Source of the DNA: Giesbergeria sp.
GTDB lineage: Bacteria; Pseudomonadota; Gammaproteobacteria; Burkholderiales; Burkholderiaceae_C
Reading direction: 5' to 3'
Length of the DNA stretch: 64,000 nt
Assembly (NCBI GenBank): GCA_023150295.1
Contig: JAKLLE010000011.1
Coordinates: forward strand, 19,592 to 83,591
Part shown: positions 14,343-22,138 of the stretch, one piece after another
Layout of the letters: every line of letters begins with the position of its first letter
How positions within the stretch are numbered: position 1 is the stretch's first letter
Program-made: the position numbers and the translations under genes
Notes under the pieces: generated by a model
Seen by the model: only the letters and a program-made list of their open reading frames with translations
Databases searched by the model: none
Told to the model about the DNA's origin: nothing

Positions 14343-15110
14343 ATGATCAACGTCCGCCACAGCGGTGCCAGCATCGCTGACGTGGCCGCGTCCATGCGCG
14401 GCGTGCAGAGCTACATGGTGCCCTACGCCACGGCCACGGCCCTCACGCGCACGGCAAAGCACGCTGCAGACAAGGCCGTGCCAGACGCCATGCGCGCAGC
14501 CTTCAGCAGCCCGGTGTCCTACACCCTCAAGTCGCTGCGCACCGAGCCTGCCACCAAGGACAGCCTGAGCGCCCGCGTGATGGTCAAAAACACGGCAGAC
14601 GGCGGCGTGCGGCCTGAAAACTTTTTGGCCCCGCAGGTCGAAGGCGGCGGGCGCAAGTTCAAGGGTCTGGAGGCAGGCCTGCGCTATGCGGGCGTTCTGC
14701 GCGCAGGCCAGTACGCCATGCCCGGCGAAGGCCTCAGCCTGGACGCCCATGGCAACGTCAAGGGCGCCGATGTGCGCACCATCCTGACGGCGCTCAAGAG
14801 CATTCGCGCCGCCAGCTCCACAGGCAAGAAGCTGCGCAAAGGCGGCAAGCTCAAGAACGACCTGTTCGTCGGCAAGCCACGCGGCGGTAACCGTCCGGAC
14901 GGCATCTGGCGCCGAGAAGGCGGCAGCGGACAGGGCAAGAAGGAAGGATATGGGCGCATCCGCCCGCTCTTTGTCTTCGCCAGCCAGGCGCCGCAATATG
15001 GCCAACGCCTCGACTTCAGCGGCGTGGTGCAGCGCGTGGCGCAAGACCGCTTCAAGGTCGAGTTCGACAAGGCCCTGCAGGCCATGGTTGCCAAAGGGGC
15101 GCGCGCATGA
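14343..15110 (+). CDS. Minor tail/tail-completion-like protein (Z-like)
   Basis: 255 residues from ATG 14343 (MINVRHSGASIADVAASMRG); an upstream in-frame start would lie inside the terminator. The opening SYMVPYATATALTRTAKHAA, the SLRTEPATKDSLSARVMVKN block and the FKVEFDKALQAMV ending resemble lambda minor tail protein Z and related completion proteins that connect tail and head. The basic central segment (SSTGKKLRKGGKLKNDLFVG) suits DNA or neck contacts. Its position ahead of gpW and portal differs from lambda, so the name is tentative. It overlaps the next gene by 4 bases. Confidence 0.5.
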   Translation: MINVRHSGASIADVAASMRGVQSYMVPYATATALTRTAKHAADKAVPDAMRAAFSSPVSYTLKSLRTEPATKDSLSARVMVKNTADGGVRPENFLAPQVEGGGRKFKGLEAGLRYAGVLRAGQYAMPGEGLSLDAHGNVKGADVRTILTALKSIRAASSTGKKLRKGGKLKNDLFVGKPRGGNRPDGIWRREGGSGQGKKEGYGRIRPLFVFASQAPQYGQRLDFSGVVQRVAQDRFKVEFDKALQAMVAKGARA

Positions 15111-15337
15111 GCACCGGCACACCGCTCGAACAGGCTCAGCAACGCCTGCAGCAATACCTGGATGCCGAGGCACGCATCCTGCAGTCGCAGGAATACACCG
15201 TGGGGCAGGGCGGCACCGCCCGCCGCAACCGCCGGGCCGACCTGGAGCAGGTGCGTGCAGGCATCAAGGAATGCCGCGACGAAATCGCCCGCCTGCAGCC
15301 CGCGCCGCGCCGCGTCTCCTACCTTCGCCCTTACTAA
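15107..15337 (+). CDS. gpW-like head-tail joining protein
   Basis: 76 residues, two long helices (EQAQQRLQQYLDAEARILQS, then NRRADLEQVRAGIKECRDEI) flanking a short turn with a Gly-rich GQGGTARR, and a C-terminal RRVSYLRPY. Size, charge and the position immediately before portal match lambda W and the related small joining proteins that seal the packaged head and give the tail its docking site. Four bases separate it from the portal start. Confidence 0.75.
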   Translation: MSTGTPLEQAQQRLQQYLDAEARILQSQEYTVGQGGTARRNRRADLEQVRAGIKECRDEIARLQPAPRRVSYLRPY

Positions 15338-15340
15338 ACC

Positions 15341-16987
15341 ATGCAGCCCAACATCCTCGACCGCGTCATTGCAGCGGTGGCGCCAGCCTGGGCGTCGCAG
15401 CGGCAACTGGCCCGAGCCCGCATGGACGCCATGAGCATGCTCGACCGGCTCATGCCACAGGCGCAGGCGTCGGCCGCCCTCGATGGCGCCCCCGCCGCGC
15501 CCAGTGGTGGCGCTGGCCGCTGGTGGCGCCCCATGGCGCGCGATGCCAAGGCCGACACCCTGCGCGCCCTCACCGGCCAGCGCGGCGCATCGCGCGAGCT
15601 GGTGCGCACCAGCCCTATTGCGGCAGGCGCAATCAATATCAATGTGGACCGCGTGGTAGGTACTGGACTGGCGCTCAGCGCGCAGCCCGTGCGCGCGGTG
15701 CTTGGCTGGTCGCTTGAGCAAGCCCTGGAGTGGAAGGCCATTACCCAGCGCGAGTTCAGCCTGTTTGCCGACAGCACCGAGTGCGACATCGAGAACACCC
15801 TCAACTTCTACCAGCAGCAGGGCCTTGTGTTGCGCTCCGGGCTGGAAAGCGGTGACTGTTTCACCTTGCTCCCCAATGGCGAGCGCACCAGCACCCAGCC
15901 CTACGCCCTGCGCCTGCAGGTGCTGGAGGCCGACCGCATTGGCAACCCTCGTGGTGCCATGGATACCCATCGCATCGCGGGCGGCATCAAGACCAACGAC
16001 CAGGGCGCCCCTGAAGCCGCATTCATCTACGACCGCCACCCCGGCGGCTGGCTGCCCGGCAGCGGTGGTGACATGTATGCGGGCGGCTGGTACGACTTCC
16101 TGGGCCGCTCTGGCCGCCGCCGCCTGCTGCACCACTACCGCAAGCTGCGCCCCGGCATGCCGCGCGGCGTGCCCTACCTGGCGCCCATCGTTGACGCCAT
16201 CAAGCAAATATCGCGCTACACCGATGCCGAAATCATGGCGGCGGTCATCACGTCGTACCTCACGGTGTTCATCGAGACCCCCACCGGGGCCAGTGCGCCA
16301 GTGTTCGACGGCGGCACGCCGGGCGCTGGTGCGCCGGGGCAAGAAGTCGGCCTGGGCATGGGCGCAGTGGTGGGTCTGGCCCCCGGCGAAAAGCCCCACA
16401 CGGTCAACCCCGCACGGCCAAACCCCAACTTCGAGCCCTTCCTGCTCGCCATCCTCACCCAGATCGGCATGGCCCTGGGCATCCCGCGCGAGCTGCTCAT
16501 CAAGCAGTTCAACAGCAGCTACTCGGCCAGCAAGGCCGCGCTGCTGGATGCGTGGGTGTACTTTCGTGGCGTGCGCCAGTGGCTGGCGCTCAGCTTTTGC
16601 CAGCCCGTCTATGAGACGTGGATGGCCGAGGCCGTGGCCATTGGCCGCATCAAGGCGCCGGGCTTTTTCTCCGACCCGCTGCTGCGCTGGGCCTACACCC
16701 GCGCCGCGTGGCCGGGCGACAGCATGGGCTCCATCAACCCCAAGGACGAAGTGGCCGCCTACGTGGCCGCCATCGACGCCCGCCTGATGACGCGCGAGCG
16801 CGCCGAGTGGGAGCTGTGGGGCACCGACTTCAACGACACGTTCGACCAAAAGCAAGGCGAGCAAGACCGCCTGCGCAAAGCCGACCTGCTGCCCACGCCC
16901 AAGGCCGGTGCCGCCGCGCCACAACAGACGCAGCAGCCGCCCAAGCCCGACAACGAGCCCGACAACGAGCCCGCCGCACCAGCATGA
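15341..16987 (+). CDS. Portal protein (lambda GpB family)
   Basis: 548 residues. Family marks include the N-terminal LDRVIAAVAPAWASQRQLAR, then ELVRTSPIAAGAININVDRV VGTGL (typical lambda-portal block at about 86-112), the SVSF-type PYALRLQVLEADRIGNPRGA region, and the conserved IPRELLIKQFNSSYSASKAA segment near 380. The dodecameric ring sits at one capsid vertex as the DNA channel and the docking site for terminase and neck proteins. The C-terminal tail is Pro/Asp/Asn-rich with a duplicated PDNEP. It overlaps the next start as ATGA. Confidence 0.93.
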   Translation: MQPNILDRVIAAVAPAWASQRQLARARMDAMSMLDRLMPQAQASAALDGAPAAPSGGAGRWWRPMARDAKADTLRALTGQRGASRELVRTSPIAAGAININVDRVVGTGLALSAQPVRAVLGWSLEQALEWKAITQREFSLFADSTECDIENTLNFYQQQGLVLRSGLESGDCFTLLPNGERTSTQPYALRLQVLEADRIGNPRGAMDTHRIAGGIKTNDQGAPEAAFIYDRHPGGWLPGSGGDMYAGGWYDFLGRSGRRRLLHHYRKLRPGMPRGVPYLAPIVDAIKQISRYTDAEIMAAVITSYLTVFIETPTGASAPVFDGGTPGAGAPGQEVGLGMGAVVGLAPGEKPHTVNPARPNPNFEPFLLAILTQIGMALGIPRELLIKQFNSSYSASKAALLDAWVYFRGVRQWLALSFCQPVYETWMAEAVAIGRIKAPGFFSDPLLRWAYTRAAWPGDSMGSINPKDEVAAYVAAIDARLMTRERAEWELWGTDFNDTFDQKQGEQDRLRKADLLPTPKAGAAAPQQTQQPPKPDNEPDNEPAAPA

Positions 16988-17316
16988 GCAGCAGCGACTT
17001 CACCCCCCTGGCAGACGGCACGCACCACCGCAAGCGCGTGGCGTTTGACCCCACCATCAACCTGGGCCACGTGCTCACGTTCGTGGGCTTCTTGGTCACG
17101 GGCTTCTCGGCCTACAGCGCGCTGGACAAGCGCGTGGCCGTCATCGAGCTGCAGGCGGCCACCGTGGTCGAACGCAGCCGAGAGCAAGACGCCCGCATCA
17201 AGGACACGCTGGTCGAGATCAAGGCCGATGTCAAAGACATGCAGCGTTCTTTGCAGGACGTGAACCGCAACCTCATCGCATCGCCGCCACAGACCCCCCG
17301 GAAGGTGCAGCCATGA
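16984..17316 (+). CDS. Single-pass membrane protein with coiled coil (110 aa)
   Basis: The start is ATG 16984, overlapping the portal stop. One membrane helix at about residues 27-46 (LGHVLTFVGFLVTGFSAYSA) is followed by a coiled coil (ERSREQDARIKDTLVEIKAD to about 95). This is the general layout of the DUF2730/DUF1515-like proteins found among phage head genes, of unknown role. It overlaps the protease gene by 4 bases, so it is certainly co-translated with structural genes. A membrane protein in a head operon may act in lysis timing or assembly at the membrane (inference). Confidence 0.7.
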   Translation: MSSSDFTPLADGTHHRKRVAFDPTINLGHVLTFVGFLVTGFSAYSALDKRVAVIELQAATVVERSREQDARIKDTLVEIKADVKDMQRSLQDVNRNLIASPPQTPRKVQP

Positions 17317-18674
17317 CACTGATCGACCTACTCACCGGCCCCTGGGCCATCGCCCCGGACAAGCTGCTGGAGCTGCAGGCCATCTACGCCACGCACTTTC
17401 GCGGCGACAAGATCGACCTGCCAGCGCTGGAGGCCCGCCTTGGCCGCCCCCTGGCCCACGAGCAGCAGGACTACCGCATCGAGCCCGGCGGCGTGGCCGT
17501 GCTCAGCCTATCGGGCGTGATGGCGCCCAAGGCCAACCTGTTTTCGGCGGTGTCTGGCGGCATCAGCACCCAGAAGGCCACGGTGCAGCTTGAGAGCGCG
17601 GCGGCAGACCCCCGCGTCAAGTCCATCGTGCTCCACCTCGATAGCCCCGGCGGCAACGTCTTGGGCACGCCGGAATTCGGCGCCGCCATCTACCAGCTCT
17701 CGCAGGAAAAACCCATCGTTGCCTACAGCGACGGCATGCTGTGCAGCGCGGCCTACTGGGCAGGCTCTGCCGCGTGCGCCGTGTACATCAGCGGGCCAGT
17801 GGTGCAGGTGGGCAGCATCGGCGTGGTGCACAGCCGCACCTACAACCCCACCACCCCGGTGGTGGAAGAAAACATCACCGCAGGCAAATACAAGCGCTTG
17901 TCCACGGGGCGCGAACCCTACAGCCCCGAGGCCCGCGCCGTGGTGCAGGCCGATGTGGACTACCTCTACAGCCTATTCGTGGACACGGTGGCGCAGTACC
18001 GCAGCACCACCACGGAACAAGTGTTGGCGCACATGGCCGATGGCCGTGTGTTCCGTGGTCAGCAGGCCATCAACGCCGGGCTGGTGGACGGTGTCTCCAC
18101 CCTCGACGAACTGATTGCCTCGCTGGCCCAAAACCCCGCTGCCTTCGCAACCCGCCGCAAGGCGGTGTTTGCGCTGGGGGCGGATTCCCCGTCTCTCGCG
18201 GCCGGTGCGCCCGAAGACACATCAACCCGTGAACTGGAGAACCCTATGCCTGAAGACAACAAGGCTCCCATCACGCGTGCGTCTTTCGAGCAAGAGCACG
18301 CGCCCCTCTTCGCGCAACTGCGCGCGGAATTCACCCAGCTTGGCGCCAGCCAGGAACGCGAGCGCATCCAGGCCGTGCTGGCCGTGGGCGAAGGCCTGCC
18401 CGGCCACGAAAAGCTGCTCACCACCATGGCCTACGACGGCAAGAGCACCGCCGCCGATGCATCGCTCGCCGTGCTGGCCGCAGAAAAGGCCACCCGCGCA
18501 GCAGCCCTTGCAGCGCACAACGCTGATGCGCCGCCACCCGCCAAGCCCAGCGCGGCCCCGCAGGACGCCCCGGCCAAAACCAAGGAACAGCAGGTGGCCG
18601 ATGCCCAGGCCTACGCCGCTGAGAACAACACCGATCTGGTGACCGCGCTCAAGAAGCTCGGCTACGCCTCCTGA
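17313..18674 (+). CDS. Head maturation protease (S49, GpC-like) with C-terminal scaffold domain
   Basis: 453 residues. Residues about 1-285 are an S49/SppA-type serine protease with nucleophile Ser145 (MLCSAAYWAGS) and Lys194 in GKYKRLSTGREPY, the SohB-type single-domain arrangement. Residues 312-453 are acidic, Ala/Gln-rich and coiled (FEQEHAPLFAQLRAEFTQLG), like the lambda Nu3 scaffold that overlaps the C gene. The protease cleaves scaffold and portal during capsid maturation. A good internal start at 18246 probably yields free scaffold from the same frame. Confidence 0.9.
   Translation: MTLIDLLTGPWAIAPDKLLELQAIYATHFRGDKIDLPALEARLGRPLAHEQQDYRIEPGGVAVLSLSGVMAPKANLFSAVSGGISTQKATVQLESAAADPRVKSIVLHLDSPGGNVLGTPEFGAAIYQLSQEKPIVAYSDGMLCSAAYWAGSAACAVYISGPVVQVGSIGVVHSRTYNPTTPVVEENITAGKYKRLSTGREPYSPEARAVVQADVDYLYSLFVDTVAQYRSTTTEQVLAHMADGRVFRGQQAINAGLVDGVSTLDELIASLAQNPAAFATRRKAVFALGADSPSLAAGAPEDTSTRELENPMPEDNKAPITRASFEQEHAPLFAQLRAEFTQLGASQERERIQAVLAVGEGLPGHEKLLTTMAYDGKSTAADASLAVLAAEKATRAAALAAHNADAPPPAKPSAAPQDAPAKTKEQQVADAQAYAAENNTDLVTALKKLGYAS
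18246..18674 (+). CDS. Nested capsid scaffold protein (Nu3-like), in-frame start within protease gene
   Basis: Inside the protease frame, CTGGAG lies 6 bases before ATG 18246, giving 142 residues starting MPEDNKAPITRASFEQEHAP. The segment is low in hydrophobic core, helical and Ala/Lys-rich near 100-125 (PPAKPSAAPQDAPAKTKEQQ), as expected for an internal scaffold that is degraded during maturation. Lambda makes Nu3 the same way from inside C. The equivalence is by position and composition. Confidence 0.65.
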   Translation: MPEDNKAPITRASFEQEHAPLFAQLRAEFTQLGASQERERIQAVLAVGEGLPGHEKLLTTMAYDGKSTAADASLAVLAAEKATRAAALAAHNADAPPPAKPSAAPQDAPAKTKEQQVADAQAYAAENNTDLVTALKKLGYAS

Positions 18675-18706
18675 TCGGACGCCACCCCAACACAGGAGAT
18701 TCATCC

Positions 18707-19075
18707 ATGTCCGGCAACATTTCCATCCTCACGCTGACCGTGACCGCCGCTGGCGCCCTGGCAGCGAACCGCTTTGTCACCCAGGCAGGCGCCTACCCAT
18801 CTGCAGGGGCTGCTGCCTTTGGCGTCACCCGCACCAGCGCCGCTGCTGCTGGCGACCTGGTGCCCGTGGACGTGCAAGGCACAGCCATCGTCGAAGTGGG
18901 CACCGGCGGCGTCACCAAAGACGCTGCACTCATGGTTGACGCCACTGGCTGCGTTGTGGCCCTCAGCGGCCTGAGCAAAAGCCCTGTTGGCCGCGCCATG
19001 GGCGCAGCCAGCGCGGGCGGCCTTGTCGAGGTGCTGCTTGTGCCCAGCGCAGGCCTGCTGACCCCCGCCGCCTGA
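18707..19075 (+). CDS. Head decoration protein (DUF2190/GpD-like)
   Basis: 122 residues starting MSGNISILTLTVTAAGALAA, almost all beta strands with small residues, and with the DUF2190 run GDLVPVDVQGTAIVEVGTGG followed by KDAALMVDATG. It binds the outside of the expanded shell and stabilises it, as lambda D does. An ACAGGAGATT ribosome site precedes it. Position between protease/scaffold and major capsid is as in lambda. Confidence 0.82.
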   Translation: MSGNISILTLTVTAAGALAANRFVTQAGAYPSAGAAAFGVTRTSAAAAGDLVPVDVQGTAIVEVGTGGVTKDAALMVDATGCVVALSGLSKSPVGRAMGAASAGGLVEVLLVPSAGLLTPAA

Positions 19076-19108
19076 CCCTTCACAACCCCATAAAACAGGA
19101 GCATCTTC

Positions 19109-20047
19109 ATGTCCCAGCAAACCCCCGGTCAGGCCCGCGTCCTCGACCCCATCCTCTCTGCCATTGCACGAGGCTACCGTAGCCCCAAGGCCGCTGTGGC
19201 CAACGTGCTGTTCCCGATCATCCCGGTGGGCCTGCGCGGCGGTCGCATCATCAGCTTTGGTCCCGATGACTTCAAGCTGGTCAACAGCGCCCGGGCGCCT
19301 GGGGCCAACACCAAGCGCGTGCAGTTCGGCTATGCCAGCGACCCCTACTCTCTGGTGGATCACCGCCTCGAAGGTGTTGCACCCAATGAAATCGATGAAG
19401 AATCTCAAAAAGGCCCGGGCATTGACGCTTCCAGCAACGCGGTGCGACGGGTGCAGAACACCATGGCGCTGGAGCGCGAGCACATGGCGGCCACACTGGC
19501 GCGCGATGCCTCCAATTACGACGCGGCCAACAAGGAAACCCTTAGCGGAACCAGCCAGTGGAGCCATGCGTCGAGCGACCCGTTCACCGACATCATGGAG
19601 GGCAAGGAAATCATCCGCTCCAAGACTGGCGAGCGCGCCAATGTGCTGACGCTTGGCCCGAAGGTTCTGACTGCGCTTCGCACGCACCCCAAGGTGCTTG
19701 ATCGTCTTTCTACCGCCAGCGACCGCCCTCCAGCAACCATCCAACAACTGCTCGCCTTGTTCGAGTTGCAGCAAATTGTGGAAGGCGAGGCCGTGTACCA
19801 CGATGGTTCGCAGTTTCAGGACGTGTGGGGCAAGGACGCCATCCTCGCCTTCACCACCCCTGCGAGCATGCAAGAGATGGGGTCTCCGAGCTACGGCTAC
19901 ACCTACCAGCTCGAAGGGCGTCCCATGGTGGAAGAAGGCTACGAAGACCGCAATGCCAACAGCATGATCTTCCCGGTGACCGATGCCTACCAGCCCGTGC
20001 TGGCTGGCGCCGCTGCGGGCTTCCTCTTCAAAGACGCGGCGGCCTGA
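19109..20047 (+). CDS. Major capsid protein (GpE-like)
   Basis: 312 residues with an AACAGGAGCATCTTC ribosome site. It has the features of the lambda-E/HK97-fold group: an N-arm (LDPILSAIARGYRSPKAAVA), an E-loop-like beta stretch rich in charged residues, an ANVLTLGPKVLTALRTHPKV spine helix, and a C-terminal NANSMIFPVTDAYQPVLAGA strand pair. It is the coat subunit that forms the icosahedral head. Position between decoration and completion genes supports the call. Confidence 0.88.
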   Translation: MSQQTPGQARVLDPILSAIARGYRSPKAAVANVLFPIIPVGLRGGRIISFGPDDFKLVNSARAPGANTKRVQFGYASDPYSLVDHRLEGVAPNEIDEESQKGPGIDASSNAVRRVQNTMALEREHMAATLARDASNYDAANKETLSGTSQWSHASSDPFTDIMEGKEIIRSKTGERANVLTLGPKVLTALRTHPKVLDRLSTASDRPPATIQQLLALFELQQIVEGEAVYHDGSQFQDVWGKDAILAFTTPASMQEMGSPSYGYTYQLEGRPMVEEGYEDRNANSMIFPVTDAYQPVLAGAAAGFLFKDAAA

Positions 20048-20049
20048 TC

Positions 20050-20310
20050 ATGCCCAAGTACACCGTCAAGAGCCCCGTCAAGCACGACGGCAAGCGCTAC
20101 GGCGTGGGCGAGAAGATCACGCTCAAGGTCGAGGATGCCGAGCGCCTGCTGGAGAATGGCGCGGTCGAGGATGATCGCGACTCTGCTGCTGATCGCAAAG
20201 CTGCCGAAAAGGCTGCAGCCGAGCGCAAAGCCGCCGAGGAGGCCGATGCAGCCGCCCAGGCCGAAGCAGCTCGCAAGGCGGCTGAAGAATCGGCACCCAA
20301 GCCAGACTGA
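20050..20310 (+). CDS. Small head-operon protein with Ala/Glu/Lys coiled tail (86 aa)
   Basis: The start is ATG 20050, three bases after the capsid stop. Residues 1-42 are a small domain (YTVKSPVKHDGKRYGVGEKI, then TLKVEDAERLLENGAVE) of the DUF7210-like type found beside capsid genes. Residues 45-86 are a low-complexity Ala/Glu/Lys helix. Role unknown; probably neck or capsid assembly from position. The upstream in-frame extension belongs to the capsid gene's shadow. Confidence 0.7.
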   Translation: MPKYTVKSPVKHDGKRYGVGEKITLKVEDAERLLENGAVEDDRDSAADRKAAEKAAAERKAAEEADAAAQAEAARKAAEESAPKPD

Positions 20311-20318
20311 CCCCAGCC

Positions 20319-20654
20319 ATGCTTGACCTCGAAGAAGACCTCGCCACCACGTTCTACGGTGCCGACTTTGCCGCCATCTTCACCCGCCAGCGGCCCGCCG
20401 CTGCCGACGTGGCGGTGGCGCTGATCATCGGCACTGCAGACGAAGAGGCCCTGGAAGGCCGCGCCCTGGCCACCACGCGCACCGCCCTCATGCCCGCCAC
20501 GGCGGACGTGCGGGCAGACGACGTGCTGGTGTCCACCCAGGCGCTGCCCGGCCTGGGCGTGGTGGTGGGCCAGCGCTTTCGGGTGCTGGACGTTCCGCGC
20601 CGCCTTGTTGACGGCATGGAAATGGAGGCGCTGCTCGGCAGCGCAGCGCCATGA
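20319..20654 (+). CDS. Head-tail connector (GpFII-like)
   Basis: 111 residues starting MLDLEEDLATTFYGADFAAI. It is beta-rich with the RADDVLVSTQALPGLGVVVG, QRFRVLDVPRRLVDG core seen in lambda FII and related connectors, which attach to the finished portal vertex and form the interface for the tail. Order capsid, FII, U is kept. It overlaps the next start as ATGA. Confidence 0.7.
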   Translation: MLDLEEDLATTFYGADFAAIFTRQRPAAADVAVALIIGTADEEALEGRALATTRTALMPATADVRADDVLVSTQALPGLGVVVGQRFRVLDVPRRLVDGMEMEALLGSAAP

Positions 20655-21109
20655 CTATGCCCGCCGACAAATGCCCCCAGGGCGTGCCCTACGTCATGGG
20701 CGCGGCCATCGTGCAGGCCCTGCGCGATGCGCCCGCCCTGACAGGCGCCGTGGTGCTGGACAACCCGCGCCGCGCCAGCGACCTGAGCGAAGGCGCGCGC
20801 ATCGTCTTTTTTGAGGACGCAGGCGACACCCCGCGCAGCAACGAAGCCCAGGTGCAAGCCCGCACCTACCGCTTCACGCTGGGCGTCATCAGCCGCGCCG
20901 CAAACGCCAGGCAGGCCGCACACACCGACTACCGCGCCGCAAAGCGCGTGCTGCGGCTCGTGTGCATGCCCGCCCTGACGCTGGCCGGTGTGCAGCTTGA
21001 CGGCGGCGGCCTGCGCGAAGGCGAGGTCACCTACAGGCTTGAAAACATCGACGTGGGCGGCGAGCTGGTGCTCGGCACGTTCACCGTTGACTACCGCGAC
21101 CCGAGCTGA
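20651..21109 (+). CDS. Tail terminator (GpU-like)
   Basis: 152 residues with an N-terminal VMGAAIVQALRDAPALTGAV helix, then strands including RIVFFEDAGDTPRSNEAQVQ and RTYRFTLGVISRA, and a C-terminal VTYRLENIDVGGELVLGTFT, VDYRDPS. This alpha/beta layout and its place between connector and tail tube match lambda U-type terminators, which cap the tail at the correct length and join it to the head. Sequence similarity to U itself is weak by eye; context carries the call. Confidence 0.65.
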   Translation: MTMPADKCPQGVPYVMGAAIVQALRDAPALTGAVVLDNPRRASDLSEGARIVFFEDAGDTPRSNEAQVQARTYRFTLGVISRAANARQAAHTDYRAAKRVLRLVCMPALTLAGVQLDGGGLREGEVTYRLENIDVGGELVLGTFTVDYRDPS

Positions 21110-21134
21110 CGCCCAGGTCGAACCCCACCCACCC

Positions 21135-21164
21135 AGGCCCGCCACCGTGCGGGCCTTTTTGTTT
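21135..21164 (+). terminator. Intrinsic terminator between head and tail genes
   Basis: AGGCCCG / CGGGCCT arms (21135-21141 and 21150-21156) with an 8-base loop are followed by TTTTGTTT. It separates head from tail genes; late antitermination would be needed to read through. Confidence 0.8.
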
Positions 21165-21178
21165 GCAGGAACACCATC

Positions 21179-21940
21179 ATGACAACCACAGCACGCGCAA
21201 TCCTGGCCGGTGGCCTGGTCGCATTCTCCATCTGGGACACAGTTGCCCAAAAGTTCTACGGCTTCGGCGAGGCGGTGGATGCCGACAAGTTCGAGATCAA
21301 ACCCGACTTTGAAGAAAAGGTCAGCGAATCGCGCAGCCACCTGGACTACGGTCAGGCCCGCGCCACGGTTATCTTGCCAAAGCCCACAGAAGTCACGGTG
21401 GAACTCTCGGCCTCCAGCGTCAAGGCGCTGGCCATGCAGTTCCAGGGCCTGGTGGAAGAACTCACGCAATCGTCCGGCAGCCAGACCGCCACCAACCTCG
21501 AAGTGACCGAGGTGGGTGTCTGGCTCCCCATGGGCCACCGCAACATCAGCGAGGCGGGATTGATCATCACCGACAGCACGGCCACCACCACCTACGTGCT
21601 GGGCACGCACTACAAGGTGAACTGGCTGCGCGGCGAAGTCATGTTCCTGGCTGTTGCGGGTGCGCCAGCCAAGGCCGACACCGTGAAGGTCACCGCATCC
21701 TGGCTGGCCGTGGACGGCAAAAAGATTCTGGGTGGCCGCGTGGCCCAGGTGCGCTGCCACCTGCGCCTGGACGGCCAGAACATGGTCAACGGCGAAGCGG
21801 TTGAGGTGGACGTGAACGACGTTGCCCTGGGCAGCAACAACGGCTTTGACTTCCTGGGATCTGACTTCTCGGCCATCACGCTGAGCGGGAAGATTTCTGG
21901 CGGCTACGAAATCCGCTTCCCACAGCGCAGCGGGGATTGA
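21179..21940 (+). CDS. Major tail tube protein
   Basis: 253 residues starting MTTTARAILAGGLVAFSIWD. It is mostly beta strands with a late block NGEAVEVDVNDVALGSNNGF, DFLGSDFSAITLSGKISGGY close to the C-terminus, typical of tube proteins of long-tailed phages. The subunit forms stacked hexamers around the tape measure. There is no sheath gene beside it, consistent with a non-contractile tail. It is followed not by chaperone genes but by a small gene on the other strand. Confidence 0.8.
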   Translation: MTTTARAILAGGLVAFSIWDTVAQKFYGFGEAVDADKFEIKPDFEEKVSESRSHLDYGQARATVILPKPTEVTVELSASSVKALAMQFQGLVEELTQSSGSQTATNLEVTEVGVWLPMGHRNISEAGLIITDSTATTTYVLGTHYKVNWLRGEVMFLAVAGAPAKADTVKVTASWLAVDGKKILGGRVAQVRCHLRLDGQNMVNGEAVEVDVNDVALGSNNGFDFLGSDFSAITLSGKISGGYEIRFPQRSGD

Positions 21941-21944
21941 TGCC

Positions 21945-22124
21945 CTAGCGCCGTGCGGACGTCTGCACGGCGCCCATGAGCAGCAGCACGGGCCATCCCA
22001 CCACCACGGTGGCGATGGCCCCGCCCCCCAGCGCCATCAGGCGCTCCGAATCCATGGCCAGGCCCGCCAAGGCCAGGCCAAACCCGCCTGCCGCAAGCGC
22101 AGCGCACCACAGAACACCAATCAT
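21945..22124 (-). CDS. 59-aa two-helix membrane protein on the opposite strand, between tail tube and tape measure
   Basis: Leftward ATG at 22124 with TGAGGTG 6 bases upstream; the product opens MIGVLWCAALAAGGFGLALA and has two membrane segments (about 2-22 and 31-52) joined by a short MDSERLMALGG turn, ending in QTSARR. The rightward frame over the same bases is Pro/Ala nonsense, so the leftward reading is favoured. It is one of the few leftward genes in the late region and lies where tail-assembly chaperones (G/GT) normally sit. Holin, antiholin or exclusion functions are all possible; none is shown. Confidence 0.65.
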   Translation of the reverse strand: MIGVLWCAALAAGGFGLALAGLAMDSERLMALGGGAIATVVVGWPVLLLMGAVQTSARR

Positions 22125-22138
22125 CGCAACACCTCATC

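Noticed and set aside
21975..22136. Rightward Pro/Ala-rich frame between tail tube and tape measure
   Set aside because: It has no ribosome site, low-complexity composition, and sits antisense to the better-supported 59-residue membrane protein; it also gives no chaperone-like sequence or slippery site.
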